The position numbers and the translations under genes were made by a program. Shown one piece after another: positions 17,864-27,459 of a DNA stretch of 64,000 bases (position 1 is the first letter of the stretch; each line of letters starts with the position of its first letter). This stretch comes from Saprospiraceae bacterium. GTDB lineage: Bacteria; Bacteroidota; Bacteroidia; Chitinophagales; Saprospiraceae. Under the pieces are notes generated by a model. It ran no database searches, was not told the DNA's origin, and worked only from the letters and a program-made list of their open reading frames with translations. The stretch lies in NCBI GenBank assembly GCA_013214355.1, contig JABSSL010000080.1, positions 44,844 to 108,843 of the forward strand. The letters run 5' to 3'.

Positions 17864-18478
17864 ATGAAAACCAAGGATCGAATACTAGCCACCAGTTTGA
17901 AACTCTTCAATGAGCGCGGGTTATCTCAAGTCACCTTGAGGACCATTGCGAAGGAAATGAGCATCAGTCAAGGAAACCTCAATTATCATTTTAAGAAGCG
18001 GCAGGACATTATCAAAGCGCTTTACCTCCAGCTGGTAGAGCGCATGGATCAGATTTTTAGCGGTCTTCTAGAAATGGAAATTGGTCTCCCTTTAATCTTT
18101 CAGTCGAATGCAGCCATGATTGAGGCTTTTCTGGACTTTAAATTTTTCATGCTTGACTTTGTACAGATTATGAGAGAGAACGGGGAGATTCATCAGCATT
18201 ACCTACAATTGCAGGTAATCCGAAAACAGCAATTCGAAGGCATCGTAATTCTCCTACAACAGCAAGGGCTCCTAAGAGCAGAAGAGTTTGAGGGAGAGTA
18301 TAGCAGCCTACAAAAAAGGATGAGTATTGTCGGTGATTTCTGGATCTCTTCTTCCGAAGTATTAGATACAGACCAAACCGAGCAAGCTGTTCAATACAAG
18401 AATATACTCTCAGAATTTATCTACCCCTACCTCACCCCAAAAGGCAAGCAGGAGTTTCTTGCCATCAGGACCGCCTAG
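17864..18478 (+). CDS. TetR-family transcriptional regulator
   Basis: 204 residues. The N-terminal helix-turn-helix is complete: ATSLKLFNERGLSQVTLRTI, then KEMSISQGNLNYHFKKRQDI (about residues 10-50). The rest is an all-helical ligand-binding and dimerisation domain without recognisable ligand residues. It is divergent from the flavin monooxygenase, with a tandem-repeat operator candidate between them, so it most likely represses the monooxygenase and itself until an inducer binds. Confidence 0.9.
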   Translation: MKTKDRILATSLKLFNERGLSQVTLRTIAKEMSISQGNLNYHFKKRQDIIKALYLQLVERMDQIFSGLLEMEIGLPLIFQSNAAMIEAFLDFKFFMLDFVQIMRENGEIHQHYLQLQVIRKQQFEGIVILLQQQGLLRAEEFEGEYSSLQKRMSIVGDFWISSSEVLDTDQTEQAVQYKNILSEFIYPYLTPKGKQEFLAIRTA

Positions 18479-18553
18479 GAATTCGCCTCTTCCTATCACT
18501 AAGAACAATATCCCACCAGCTACTCATTAGGATCATCAAACTGCTCAATTCTG

Positions 18554-18586
18554 TTGGACTTACAGCTAGGATTGCCAATACCTTTG
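18554..18586 (+). promoter_or_regulatory. Candidate Bacteroidota promoter
   Basis: TTG (18554-18556), 22 bp, then TACCTTTG (18579-18586) followed by CA. This matches the TTTG/TAnnTTTG type of sigma-A promoter. The predicted start of transcription is near 18593, about 200 bp before the next large gene and just before the inverted-repeat region at 18624-18733. Confidence 0.45.
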
Positions 18587-18597
18587 CATCGATACAT

Positions 18598-18753
18598 ATG
18601 CAAGAAAACCATTTAGTTAATGCAAGTTACGATTCATTCTTTGGAGCCCAAATGCGTCAGATTTTTGCGGCAAAACAAGACCTAGGCTGTTTTTTGCAAA
18701 ATCTTCCTTTTTTGCGCTCATTCATCACAACTTGGGTTAGTCAGAATAAATAG
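18598..18753 (+). other. 51-codon open frame overlapping a hairpin-like region; doubtful gene
   Basis: An ATG at 18598, five bases after the predicted transcription start, opens a 51-residue frame (begins MQENHLVNASYDSF, ends TTWVSQNK). The same DNA carries a long imperfect inverted repeat: AAGTTACGAT (18624-18633) faces ATCACAACTT (18724-18733), and GATTTTTGC faces GCAAAATC around CCTAGG. That makes a structured leader or a small noncoding element more likely than a protein. The remainder of the 320-bp gap from 18479 to 18798 shows nothing else. Confidence 0.2.
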
Positions 18754-18798
18754 TTAGCCCTAGAAAACACGTATTACACACCATTAAACCTAAATCAA

Positions 18799-21126
18799 AT
18801 GAAAACGATCTATACCCTATGGCGGGTACTAGGCTTATGCCTGCTTTTTTTAAACCTGACCTCCCTCCTTTTGGCACTCCCTTCTTCTTTTACAGATTGT
18901 AGCACCAATATTCTGATCAAACAATCCGAAGGATCCGGAGGGGATTGTCCTGAACAGCCAGCATTAGTTATCAATCCAGCGGAACTAAACAACACCTTTG
19001 GAGAGCATCTCCTGCTAGTCATACAGCCTGGAAATTATCGAATCTGGTTAGATAAAAATGAGAATGGTTTTACCATGCCAATCCCAGCTGGTAAATACAC
19101 CTTTACTACATCTGTTATTGGTACGTCAAATTGTGAGACTACCGTACAAGAACTTGAAATCATCCAAATTCCTACCCTCTATGATATCCAGTTCAAGCAA
19201 TTCGAGTTTAGCTGCGAAGGACAAGCCAATTACAAGATTGGAATATCTCCAGCATTTGACAGAGAAACCTTTGGCATATCGATGACGATTAGCTTGTTAC
19301 CTGATGGACGGGTGTTTGAGGTAGCAGAAAATAGCAATGCCTTCCTGCTAACACTCCCAGCCGGCCAATATCAGTTAATCAGTGAATCTCCGACGGACCC
19401 CAACTGCCAACGAGTTCAACAAGTCGAGGTTTTAGGTGGTGATGGAGTAGATGTTCAAGCCCCCATATTTACCTCTTCTTTTTGCGGTTCCCATATCAGT
19501 TCCACCACTCCTGCCTGTTTCAGCGAAATCCACTTTATCGTTGAAGCTACGGATAACTGTGGCCCCGTGACGATCACAAACGACTATAATGATCAGGTCG
19601 GTTCTTCTTTTGCCGATCTATTCCCATTAGGACCACACGAGCTCACATTTACCGCTACAGATCAAGCAGGAAACCAATCTAATTGCACCGTCAACATGAG
19701 CATTTCATATGAGGGTGTAGCTAATGCTTACTGCGTAGCCAATGCGGTAATTGCGGTGAGTGGGGATTCTAAAAGATATCTAACGATAGATGAGCTAGCC
19801 ATTACCACTCCCAATGAAGAATATTGTGATGAAATATTCGCTATAGATCCACCTTATGTCAGTTGTGATGATGTAGGGACCCAACTGGTAAAAGTCTTTC
19901 AAAAAGGGAATACCACCCCCATTTGCGAAGCGAACATAACCGTAGAATCTCAATACGAATTTGTCCTAGTTTGTAATGAAAGCACCTACCAAGCCAATGA
20001 GAACAGAGATGGAGTATGTGGCGCTGAAGTGGAGGTAGAGCTGGGTTTAGAAAGTACTGGCTGTCCGCAGGGTTTCACGATTCGTAATGATCACAATACC
20101 GAAACAGGCTTCCTATTCACTGATTTCTTCTCCGTAGGAAGACATGAAGTTACCTTCTTTCTGGAAAAAGATGGTGCCGTAGCTGCGACCTGTACCGAGA
20201 CGATCATCATTGAAGAAGATCCATCAGGGATAGCTTGTTTACAGCCTTGCCTTCCGGAAATCGCCCAGGCTGGTAGTACATTTGAATTCAATGCTATACA
20301 GGAAAGTTGGAAACTGGGTTCACAGAATAATGCCTTCATGGCACAAGAGGACGATATCACATTCCTTTCCTTCCCCATGACCGGAGATGGTTCCATCCTA
20401 GCGAAGGTAAATCAGATGAGTCCTACAGCTCGAGCCGGTGTCATGATGAGAGAAAATTGCAACCCAGATTCAAGGTTTATTGCGGCCTTATTGCTGCCTT
20501 TCTCCAGGAACGCTTATCAACGGCACAGAGTCGAAACGCCTGGCACTTCCCGACAATTGCGAAAGAGGTTTAGAGGTAGTCGACCCAAATGGGTAAAGCT
20601 GAAGCGGAAAGGAAATAGCTTCTACAGCTATGCCTCCCCCAATGGTTATAGTTGGAAACTACTTTTCAAAACCACTTTACCCATGGGAGAAGATATGCAA
20701 TGGGGGCTCATGATAGAAAGCTCCACAAAAAACATGTACGCCACGGCTACCTTTGAACATATTCAGATAAATAGGGAAACTGCTAACTACTTGGTAGACC
20801 AGCCATCAAAGCTCGTTGAGAACTCCTTTCAAACACAAGGACTTGATCAACCAGAAATCGGCCTTGAATCTGGAAAAGAACTTAGCATCTTCCCAAACCC
20901 AACTGCTGGTCAGGTAAGTGTGGTCCTACCAAATTTACAAGCTAAGTCAGGAGTAATAGAAGTCTTAGATATGTCTGGTAGGCTGATCTGGAAAAGAGAA
21001 ATCGAGTCTATTGATGGCCAGTTAATGCACTTTGACTGGCGAACACTCCAAGCCGGGATGTATCTAGTAGCAATCAAACAAGAAGGGGAAAGTCCCAGTA
21101 CACAGAGATTGATCATTAAGCCCTGA
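18799..21126 (+). CDS. Secreted HYR-domain protein with type IX sorting domain
   Basis: 775 residues. A signal peptide covers about 1-27 (LCLLFLNLTSLLLALP). Residues about 225-305 form a hyalin-repeat (HYR) domain with FIVEATDNCGPVTITND and FTATDQAGNQSNCTV; a second, weaker HYR-like segment is at about 395-475. Residues about 490-660 resemble a concanavalin-like/DUF1349-type beta sandwich (ARAGVMMRENCNPDSRF, WVKLKRKGNSFYSYAS, WKLLFKT). The end (about 695-775) is a type A Por sorting domain: LSIFPNPTAGQVSV, LDMSGRLIWK, LQAGMYLVAI. Type IX proteins cross the outer membrane and are attached to the surface or released. Function beyond binding or adhesion is unknown. Confidence 0.85.
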   Translation: MKTIYTLWRVLGLCLLFLNLTSLLLALPSSFTDCSTNILIKQSEGSGGDCPEQPALVINPAELNNTFGEHLLLVIQPGNYRIWLDKNENGFTMPIPAGKYTFTTSVIGTSNCETTVQELEIIQIPTLYDIQFKQFEFSCEGQANYKIGISPAFDRETFGISMTISLLPDGRVFEVAENSNAFLLTLPAGQYQLISESPTDPNCQRVQQVEVLGGDGVDVQAPIFTSSFCGSHISSTTPACFSEIHFIVEATDNCGPVTITNDYNDQVGSSFADLFPLGPHELTFTATDQAGNQSNCTVNMSISYEGVANAYCVANAVIAVSGDSKRYLTIDELAITTPNEEYCDEIFAIDPPYVSCDDVGTQLVKVFQKGNTTPICEANITVESQYEFVLVCNESTYQANENRDGVCGAEVEVELGLESTGCPQGFTIRNDHNTETGFLFTDFFSVGRHEVTFFLEKDGAVAATCTETIIIEEDPSGIACLQPCLPEIAQAGSTFEFNAIQESWKLGSQNNAFMAQEDDITFLSFPMTGDGSILAKVNQMSPTARAGVMMRENCNPDSRFIAALLLPFSRNAYQRHRVETPGTSRQLRKRFRGSRPKWVKLKRKGNSFYSYASPNGYSWKLLFKTTLPMGEDMQWGLMIESSTKNMYATATFEHIQINRETANYLVDQPSKLVENSFQTQGLDQPEIGLESGKELSIFPNPTAGQVSVVLPNLQAKSGVIEVLDMSGRLIWKREIESIDGQLMHFDWRTLQAGMYLVAIKQEGESPSTQRLIIKP

Positions 21127-21161
21127 TAAATTTGTCTCCCTTATAGCATTATACATTTTTC

Positions 21162-21190
21162 AGCCAGTCTTAGAAACTCTGAGACTGGCT
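21162..21190. terminator. Hairpin between convergent genes
   Basis: AGCCAGTCTTAGA (21162-21174) pairs with TCTGAGACTGGCT (21178-21190), a 13-bp stem with one T-G wobble and a 3-base loop, followed by an AT-rich stretch. It lies between the T9SS gene and the convergent CpxP-like gene and could terminate both. Confidence 0.65.
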
Positions 21191-21210
21191 ATACATTTTA
21201 GGTCTTAACT

Positions 21211-21660
21211 TCAATTCTCGCCAACATTTTCTTTCTTCAGCTCTTTCTTTGGTCCTCTTTCCCTTTTCTTCTGAAAACCTCCTTTCCGACCACGATCCGG
21301 CCGTTTCCGCTTTAAATATTTTTTCCTGAAAGCCGTCAACTGCTCCTGCTGCTCAGCACTAATTTCTTCTCCAACCGCAGCAAACATCTTGTCCATTATT
21401 TCTTTTCGATTCGTACGCGTTTCTCTCATCAATTTTGATAGCTCTCGACCATGCTCCTTAATAATAGGCCCTAATACCGCCTTTTGATCATCTGTCGCTT
21501 CGATGGCCGTATAAATGTAATCGTGAAGGCGCGGTCCGCCCCCCATTTCGCCTACTTTCTGGATGTGTCTTTTCACCAACTCGCGATTGGTGAAGAAGCC
21601 TGCAGTAAACCCAATCACTAACAGACTTACTAGCGTCAATATTGTTTTCAAATTCTTCAT
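21211..21660 (-). CDS. CpxP/Spy-like periplasmic protein (metal-sensor-like)
   Basis: 149 residues from MKNLKTILTLVSLLVIGFTAGF, a single N-terminal membrane anchor or signal. The mature part is helical and charged: TDDQKAVLGPIIKEHGREL, LMRETRTNRKEIMDKMFA, and LSAEQQ-like ISAEQQEQLTAFRKKYLKR. This is the pattern of the CpxP/Spy/CnrX heavy-metal-resistance fold. The C-terminal 30 residues are very basic. It is the third gene of an operon with an ECF sigma factor and a membrane anti-sigma-like protein, which suggests a periplasmic sensor in that circuit by analogy with CnrX (inference). Confidence 0.65.
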   Translation of the reverse strand: MKNLKTILTLVSLLVIGFTAGFFTNRELVKRHIQKVGEMGGGPRLHDYIYTAIEATDDQKAVLGPIIKEHGRELSKLMRETRTNRKEIMDKMFAAVGEEISAEQQEQLTAFRKKYLKRKRPDRGRKGGFQKKRERGPKKELKKENVGEN

Positions 21661-21715
21661 TGCGAATGGTTTCAAATTCAATTTCCAACCCAAAGCCTTT
21701 ACTGGCAATTGGTTA

Positions 21716-22126
21716 CTAAAACCCGTCCTCTACCAATAATACGGCATCTTCAAGTAAGACCTCATTCACCCCAATAATAGTATCCATCATCAAGCTCCCT
21801 TCCGTCACATAAATCGTCCCCAAAGCCACACCAAGGATCAGCACACATGCAGCGGCAACTCTAGGAAATAGACGGATGATTACAGCTGAAAGATCTTCTT
21901 CTACCTGTTTACCAAGATTTGTCAAGACTCGCTCAGCAAAGTTTGGATCTTCCGGAGCTGTCCATTCCGCCAACCGTTCCCTCATGGCAATCAGTCGGAC
22001 TTTTTCATCACGTAAGGCTTCCGAATCCGACAAAGCCTGTTCCAAGGCTAAGGCATCTGCCTCAGCAAGTTCCATATCCATTGATCGAATCAATAGATCC
22101 AACATTTTATCGTATTCCCTATCCAT
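21716..22126 (-). CDS. Probable anti-sigma factor, single membrane span
   Basis: 136 residues. The N-terminal 85 residues are acidic helices (LADALALEQ-type ALEQALSDSEAL segment, ERLAEWTAPEDPNFAERVL). One membrane span follows at about 88-107 (VAAACVLILGVALGTIYV) with a short C-terminal tail of about 28 residues outside. A cytoplasmic helical domain before a single span next to an ECF sigma gene is the usual anti-sigma arrangement. No zinc-binding HxxxCxxC motif is visible, so it would be a non-zinc type. It lies between the sigma factor gene (92 bp upstream) and the CpxP-like gene (55 bp downstream). Confidence 0.6.
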   Translation of the reverse strand: MDREYDKMLDLLIRSMDMELAEADALALEQALSDSEALRDEKVRLIAMRERLAEWTAPEDPNFAERVLTNLGKQVEEDLSAVIIRLFPRVAAACVLILGVALGTIYVTEGSLMMDTIIGVNEVLLEDAVLLVEDGF

Positions 22127-22218
22127 ATCTATAGATTAGATGGAGTGATCAAGCGTATTAGCTCTTCATCCCTCCTTTATAATTTAACAAGCTTTTGTGA
22201 AAATCTATCAGTCGATAC

Positions 22219-22785
22219 TCATTCATTTCGCAGAATTTCTTTAAGTTTTCGTTGTGCCCTGGCTAGCCTCGAAGCCACTGTACCCATGGGAAGTTGCAAC
22301 ATCTCCGCCGTTTCTTTAACCGAGTAACCATCTACCAAACGAAGCACTGCGATGGTTCGAAAATCAGGATCTAAGGCCTGCAACGCTTTGTTGATGCTAT
22401 CGCGCTTCTCCAACCGATCCGGAGATTCGCTTTTATCTGGCAAATCAATATCTCGGCTAGGTCTACTAAAGGACAAAAATCGCTTTACACTTTTTTGCCT
22501 TCTCTTCAGCTCATTCAAGGACAGATTAATAGCAATCCGTGTTAAATAGGTCCCCAGTCCTGCTTCCCCTCTAAACTTATCCATGGACTGATAAAATCGG
22601 ATGAAGACATTTTGTGCCACGTCATCAGCCTCTGCTACATCTCCGAGCATACCTACCACCGTAGTACGAACCTGCTGCTGGTAGCGCTCTACCAAAAGCT
22701 TGAAGGCTTTTTGATTCCCCTTCCCAGCCAACTCAATCAATTCTTTGTCCGTATGCATTAATCGAATTTCCACTTCAAATGGCAT
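22219..22785 (-). CDS. ECF-type RNA polymerase sigma factor
   Basis: 188 residues. Region 2 is at about 15-85 (AFKLLVERYQQQVRTTVVGM, DDVAQNVFIRFYQSMDKFRG, LGTYLTRIAINLSLNELKRR). Region 4 is at about 130-185 (ALDPDFRTIAVLRLVDGYSV, KETAEMLQLPMGTVASRLAR). This is a compact group IV sigma without other domains. An alternative in-frame start at 22758 (MHTDKELIELAGKG) is equally reasonable. The first gene of a sigma/anti-sigma/CpxP-like operon, it probably autoregulates its own transcription; no ECF promoter was identified by eye. Confidence 0.92.
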   Translation of the reverse strand: MPFEVEIRLMHTDKELIELAGKGNQKAFKLLVERYQQQVRTTVVGMLGDVAEADDVAQNVFIRFYQSMDKFRGEAGLGTYLTRIAINLSLNELKRRQKSVKRFLSFSRPSRDIDLPDKSESPDRLEKRDSINKALQALDPDFRTIAVLRLVDGYSVKETAEMLQLPMGTVASRLARAQRKLKEILRNE

Positions 22786-22911
22786 GTATATAAAGAGATT
22801 CCTTGCTCAATTGAGATGCATTTCTCCCAAAGTAATGTATCAGTAACTGTACTGAATCAAACTACTGCTTAGACATTCCAAAAGTGATATTTTTTCCAGC
22901 TGTATACTTTT

Positions 22912-24303
22912 CTAACTCAATTTTGATAATAACCAGGCTTTTTCGGCCAGTGATTTGGTGTCCTCAATCTTCTTTCTCAGCGAGGATTTAGCTTTTTCGT
23001 CATAAGGAGACAATCTTAGAATAGCTTGAACAAACCGGATTAGATTCAGGTAATTGGATTTATGATACCCCAATAACCGCTGCCTATACACATAGATTTT
23101 GAAACTATCCAACAAAGAAAAGAGTGCCTCCGTTTCTCCAATATCGTAGTAGATTTTTAGCAACATACTTTTTGCCTGCAAGGTATTGAGTACATCATCA
23201 AATTCTACCTGCCCCAGCAATTGCATCGCTTTCAGATAATCCGGCTTTCGGTAATAAAAGATCGCCAAATTGTAATTAAAGGTATCCTGCCGATAAGCGG
23301 GGTGTATTTTGTCTTTGTAGGTGTATAAAAAGTTTTCCACCCAATCGTAAGCCTCCAATCCCAAACCCGCCATGGCAATATTTTTATAGGAGAACCTAGA
23401 AAGGTGCCCATTTTCAATAAATACCCCCAACATCAAGCCTTCTTTATATAGGTTAAAAACCTCTTGCAAGAAGTCTTTTTCACCATTGTTGAAGCGCCGA
23501 ATGCCATAATTGATGGCTAGTAGATACATTTCCTTCAGCTCTCCAGCCCGGAATTTAGCTTTGTCTTTGGCGATTAATTGCCTGAAGATAGCAAAGTGAT
23601 CTTCCTTTGTACTCCCACTAAGCATCTGATGTAAATGGAAATAAATAGCTACCGCTGGCAAGTCCAAAAATGGGCTAGATTGCAATAGTTTTAATATGGC
23701 TTCTAATAAATCGGGTCTAAACTCTTTTTGCGATACTTGACTGTACGTCAATGCCTGACAAGCTTGGCGCAATCGTTCAATTACGAAACAGATAGTCCAT
23801 TCATCACTCATTTCTTGTAAACTGATTGCCGTGGCTCGACTTTGCTGATCTGTAAAGGCAAATTGTTCCTTATAGTAGAGATATTGTTTATAATGATATT
23901 CGGCATTTCTAGACGGTCCCGCCAGCAATTTTCGCCTAACCTTCTCCAATGTCCTATCCACCAACCTTTCTCCTTGTCTTTGTCGCAGGACAGTGGCCAG
24001 TGTAAGCTGAGCAAGGGATTCATCCTTTGACCATTTCTCGTGTATCAGGAACTGTTCAACAAGCTTCTTGAAGTAGGAAAAGAGATATCGCATCTGTTTT
24101 TCGTCGCTACCTCTCTCTGGGAAGGCCTGACTATATACAGCAACGAGATCGATTTCCTCCACCTTCTCTTTTTTTCTGGCTTGATTTAAATGGTCAAACA
24201 ACTCCTTTATATCCGTTCTAGCATTATGGTAAGGTGAATGAACAAATTTTCGTAGTCGTTGCCATTCAAGCGGTGATATTTTAGAGAGTAAAGAGGGAAG
24301 CAA
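22912..24303 (-). CDS. Cytoplasmic helical-repeat protein of unknown function
   Basis: 463 residues without signal peptide or membrane span. The whole chain is helical, rich in Leu, Tyr, Lys and Phe, with irregular TPR-like pairs in the second half (YNLAIFYYRKPDYLKAMQLL, LLKIYYDIGETEALFSLLDS). The N-terminus begins MLPSLLSKISPLEWQRLRKF and contains a FVHSPYHN segment. I recognise similar unnamed proteins in Saprospiria-type genomes but no function. It is monocistronic, divergent from the large T9SS protein; a scaffold role is possible but unsupported. Confidence 0.7.
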   Translation of the reverse strand: MLPSLLSKISPLEWQRLRKFVHSPYHNARTDIKELFDHLNQARKKEKVEEIDLVAVYSQAFPERGSDEKQMRYLFSYFKKLVEQFLIHEKWSKDESLAQLTLATVLRQRQGERLVDRTLEKVRRKLLAGPSRNAEYHYKQYLYYKEQFAFTDQQSRATAISLQEMSDEWTICFVIERLRQACQALTYSQVSQKEFRPDLLEAILKLLQSSPFLDLPAVAIYFHLHQMLSGSTKEDHFAIFRQLIAKDKAKFRAGELKEMYLLAINYGIRRFNNGEKDFLQEVFNLYKEGLMLGVFIENGHLSRFSYKNIAMAGLGLEAYDWVENFLYTYKDKIHPAYRQDTFNYNLAIFYYRKPDYLKAMQLLGQVEFDDVLNTLQAKSMLLKIYYDIGETEALFSLLDSFKIYVYRQRLLGYHKSNYLNLIRFVQAILRLSPYDEKAKSSLRKKIEDTKSLAEKAWLLSKLS

Positions 24304-24453
24304 TTTTCGATATTTTTTGACACAAAAAACTAATTTTCATCTATTTACAATACAATTATAAACTAATATTTTCGATTTTATAGAAATTTTGTCATTGCTT
24401 TTACTCTGGCAAAAGAGCAGCTTTACATACGATTAGATTTAACCCTAGAAATT

Positions 24454-27400
24454 ATGCGCTTGATAAATTATAATCCTAATTACTCCCCTATCTTTTATTG
24501 CTTTATCACTGCGGTGCTCTCCCATCTATGTTTGTTTTATCCCAACCTAGGTTTAGCTCAGTCAAACTGGCAACGCACCTATGAAATGCATGGATCAATC
24601 TATTCATTCATTGAAGAACCCAATCAAGATCTTACGCTTTTTAACTACAATCCTCAACAGAATGGAGAGGTCCAAATAACGATGATCCGCACCGATCCTT
24701 ATGGAACTCCATTATGGATGCAAAACGTCCAAGCTGAACTACCCTTTAGAAGTTTATGGGGGACTAAAAGCCTGGGTGAAGGAACTTATGCTTTAATAAC
24801 TGGAAAACCATGGGCAAGTAGCGGTTATACTAGCTGCTACCTTACTATTGTGGACACTGCAGGTATCGTCATTAAGGAAAATTTGATTTATGAAGGTGAT
24901 AGTAGTGAGTTCAGACTACACGATTTCATGCAATCTCCTGATGGTAGCTTACATCTGGTAGGGGAACTCTATAAATATGATGCCAGTGTTACAACTAATG
25001 AGGAATCTTACCATGCCATATGGCTAAAAATTAGTCCAACTGGTGAACTAATCTGGACAAAACTTTTCTTAACATCTTACCCTTCTGGCTTCAAGCAAAT
25101 AAAAATCACACCTTCAGGTTATTTTCTCCTTTTAGGCCACCTCCGAAGCTTCCATATAAATGACCAACCATTTTATTATACCATGTTAGCTGCCCCCACT
25201 GGCGATATAGTAGACACCACTTTTCGTTCTCACCCTCTAGAAATAAACCCTGCGAATATACACTTGTATAACGATGGTACACATTTGTTAACAGGCAGAG
25301 AAATTCACCATTTTAATACAAGTCCAAATAACAATGGGATAATTGGTCTCCAAGGTCTCGTTTTTCAGAAACAGGATCATGATGGTCTCGTAATATGGGA
25401 GAAACGCTTTGAGAGTTCCTATCCCCCTCGTATTACATATGGTCATTTGAAGGATATCAAGACTCAGGATGGAGGATTAGTTGCTCTCTTTACCATGACT
25501 GAGACGCAATCTTCCATAGAGTGGGAATTTGAGTCTTATTGGAAGCTTGTGAAACTGAACCAACATGGAGAGCAAGAATGGCAGCGGCAATTCCCAAGAA
25601 ATTATGGATTTAGTAATATTCCGGATATATTAGAAACAACTGATGGTGGTTTCCTTTTGCGAGGACAACGCTATTTTCGGCCCTTACTAGTAAAACTTGA
25701 TGCCCTAGGGCAAATTGAGGTAGTTTCCTTTAATGGCCGAGTAGTAAACGATACAGATTTAGATTGCTTAATCAGTGAAGAAGAGTTTGGCCTTGAAGGT
25801 CTGATGGTAGAAGCTATAGATGGTGCTAGCTCCTATGCATTTACTGGAAGTGATGGCCATTATCATTTTGAAGCTTCACCGACAGCTGAAGGACTTCGCG
25901 TACGCCTACCTGGAAATGGCTATTGGGAAGCCTGTATAGATACCCTATCCCTCGCTGGCACCAATCTTACGGATACTATTAAGATCGACTTTACAGTACA
26001 ACCCTTTTTCGAATGCCCTGGACTAAGCGTGGAAGTATCTAATTGGCGAGCTCGACCCTGTTTCTCCTCTAGCTACCAAATTAATTATCGAAATGAGGGC
26101 ACTGTCCTAGCTGAAAATAGCTTTCTAGAATTGGAATTAGATTCGCTCTTCCTGATCGACTCAGCAAGCCTTGCTTACACGGTGGAATCACCTAATATTT
26201 TACATTTTGATCTCGGTGATTTGCCAGCTACTAAAGCGGGAACTATTTATGTTTACGGTACCCTATCTTGTGAAGCAGAGATGGGCACGGTTCTGTGTGC
26301 CGAAGCCCATATCTTCCCAGACACTACTTGTTTTATCCCGGATGACAATTGGGATCGAGCTGATCTTGAGGTGGAGGCCAGATGCGAAGGGGATAGCGTT
26401 TTCTTTTTCATTAAGAATATCGGCGAGGGAAATATGCTTTTCCCTTCCGAATTCTTTATTGCGGAGGATGATATCATTCTATTTCAGCAGCCTTTTCAAT
26501 TGCAAGCAGAAGAGGAGTTTTCCGTTGGTCTACTAGCCACTGGATCTACCTTTCACCTATCTGCTCGGCAAACGGCGGGACATCCTTTCCAAAAGCGCGC
26601 CTCCGCTACCATCGAAGGATGTACCAATAGTGACGAAATACCCGCTAGTCTTGGCTTTTACTTTCAATTCCCTTTTGATGATGAACATCCCTTTAGAGAT
26701 CAACATTGCCAAACCATTACCAACTCCTTTGACCCTAATGACAAGCAAGCTTCCCCTTCTGGACTTAGCGACCAACACTATATATTTCCCAATTCTATCC
26801 TTGACTACACGATTCGTTTTCAAAATACAGGTACAGATACAGCCTTTACGGTAGTGATCCTAGATACCCTAGATCAAAACCTAGACATAACTAGTATCCA
26901 AATGGGCGCCAGTAGTCATACTCATCATGCCCAAATCCATGAAAACCATATACTGGAATTTACCTTTAACAACATTGCCCTTCCAGATAGTAATGTCAAT
27001 GAGCCAGCCTCACATGGTTTTATCAAATTCCGTATCGCAACCAAGGACGGCTTAGCACCGGAAGAGCAGATCCGAAACACAGCCGCCATCTATTTTGATT
27101 TTAACCCTCCTATATTCACGAATACTACCTTCCATACCATTTGGAGCGGCCCACCACCCTTAATTAGTTCAGAAGACCCCAGGGCTAGTACTGACAATAA
27201 CACACTAAACGTCTACCCTAACCCCGTAAAATCGGAACTGTACTTGGAGCCCATCCCACTTCAAAGGGATGAGACTTGGGTTGAGATCTATGATTCAACA
27301 GGAAAACTGTGGAAATCTGTAGAGCTGAGTAATACCTCAAAGGATAGCTCCTGGCAAATTGGACCAATTGGAGTAGAAAATATGCCTCCTGGCATCTATA

Positions 27401-27456
27401 TCCTTAAAGTGAAGAACGGGAAGAATATCTATCTCAAGAAGATCATAAAGCTTTAA
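24454..27456 (+). CDS. Large secreted protein with DUF11-like domain and type IX sorting domain
   Basis: 1000 residues with a signal peptide of about 36 (LSHLCLFYPNLGLAQ). Residues about 40-410 look like a beta-propeller of WD/kelch-like blades (WTKLFLTSYPSGFKQIKITP, LVKLNQHGEQEWQRQFP, ILETTDGGFLLRGQRYF). Around 425-500 is a Cna_B/SdrD-like module with the repeat phrase DTDLDCLISEEEFGLEG. From about 750 comes the SFDPNDKQASP motif and a DUF11/DUF7619-type domain (ILDYTIRFQNTGTDTAFTVV, IRNTAAIYFDFNPPI). The end is a type A Por sorting domain (LNVYPNPVKSELYLE, IYDSTGKLWKSV, PPGIYILKVKNGKN). It is a surface or released protein; substrate unknown. Confidence 0.85.
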   Translation: MRLINYNPNYSPIFYCFITAVLSHLCLFYPNLGLAQSNWQRTYEMHGSIYSFIEEPNQDLTLFNYNPQQNGEVQITMIRTDPYGTPLWMQNVQAELPFRSLWGTKSLGEGTYALITGKPWASSGYTSCYLTIVDTAGIVIKENLIYEGDSSEFRLHDFMQSPDGSLHLVGELYKYDASVTTNEESYHAIWLKISPTGELIWTKLFLTSYPSGFKQIKITPSGYFLLLGHLRSFHINDQPFYYTMLAAPTGDIVDTTFRSHPLEINPANIHLYNDGTHLLTGREIHHFNTSPNNNGIIGLQGLVFQKQDHDGLVIWEKRFESSYPPRITYGHLKDIKTQDGGLVALFTMTETQSSIEWEFESYWKLVKLNQHGEQEWQRQFPRNYGFSNIPDILETTDGGFLLRGQRYFRPLLVKLDALGQIEVVSFNGRVVNDTDLDCLISEEEFGLEGLMVEAIDGASSYAFTGSDGHYHFEASPTAEGLRVRLPGNGYWEACIDTLSLAGTNLTDTIKIDFTVQPFFECPGLSVEVSNWRARPCFSSSYQINYRNEGTVLAENSFLELELDSLFLIDSASLAYTVESPNILHFDLGDLPATKAGTIYVYGTLSCEAEMGTVLCAEAHIFPDTTCFIPDDNWDRADLEVEARCEGDSVFFFIKNIGEGNMLFPSEFFIAEDDIILFQQPFQLQAEEEFSVGLLATGSTFHLSARQTAGHPFQKRASATIEGCTNSDEIPASLGFYFQFPFDDEHPFRDQHCQTITNSFDPNDKQASPSGLSDQHYIFPNSILDYTIRFQNTGTDTAFTVVILDTLDQNLDITSIQMGASSHTHHAQIHENHILEFTFNNIALPDSNVNEPASHGFIKFRIATKDGLAPEEQIRNTAAIYFDFNPPIFTNTTFHTIWSGPPPLISSEDPRASTDNNTLNVYPNPVKSELYLEPIPLQRDETWVEIYDSTGKLWKSVELSNTSKDSSWQIGPIGVENMPPGIYILKVKNGKNIYLKKIIKL

Positions 27457-27459
27457 TAG

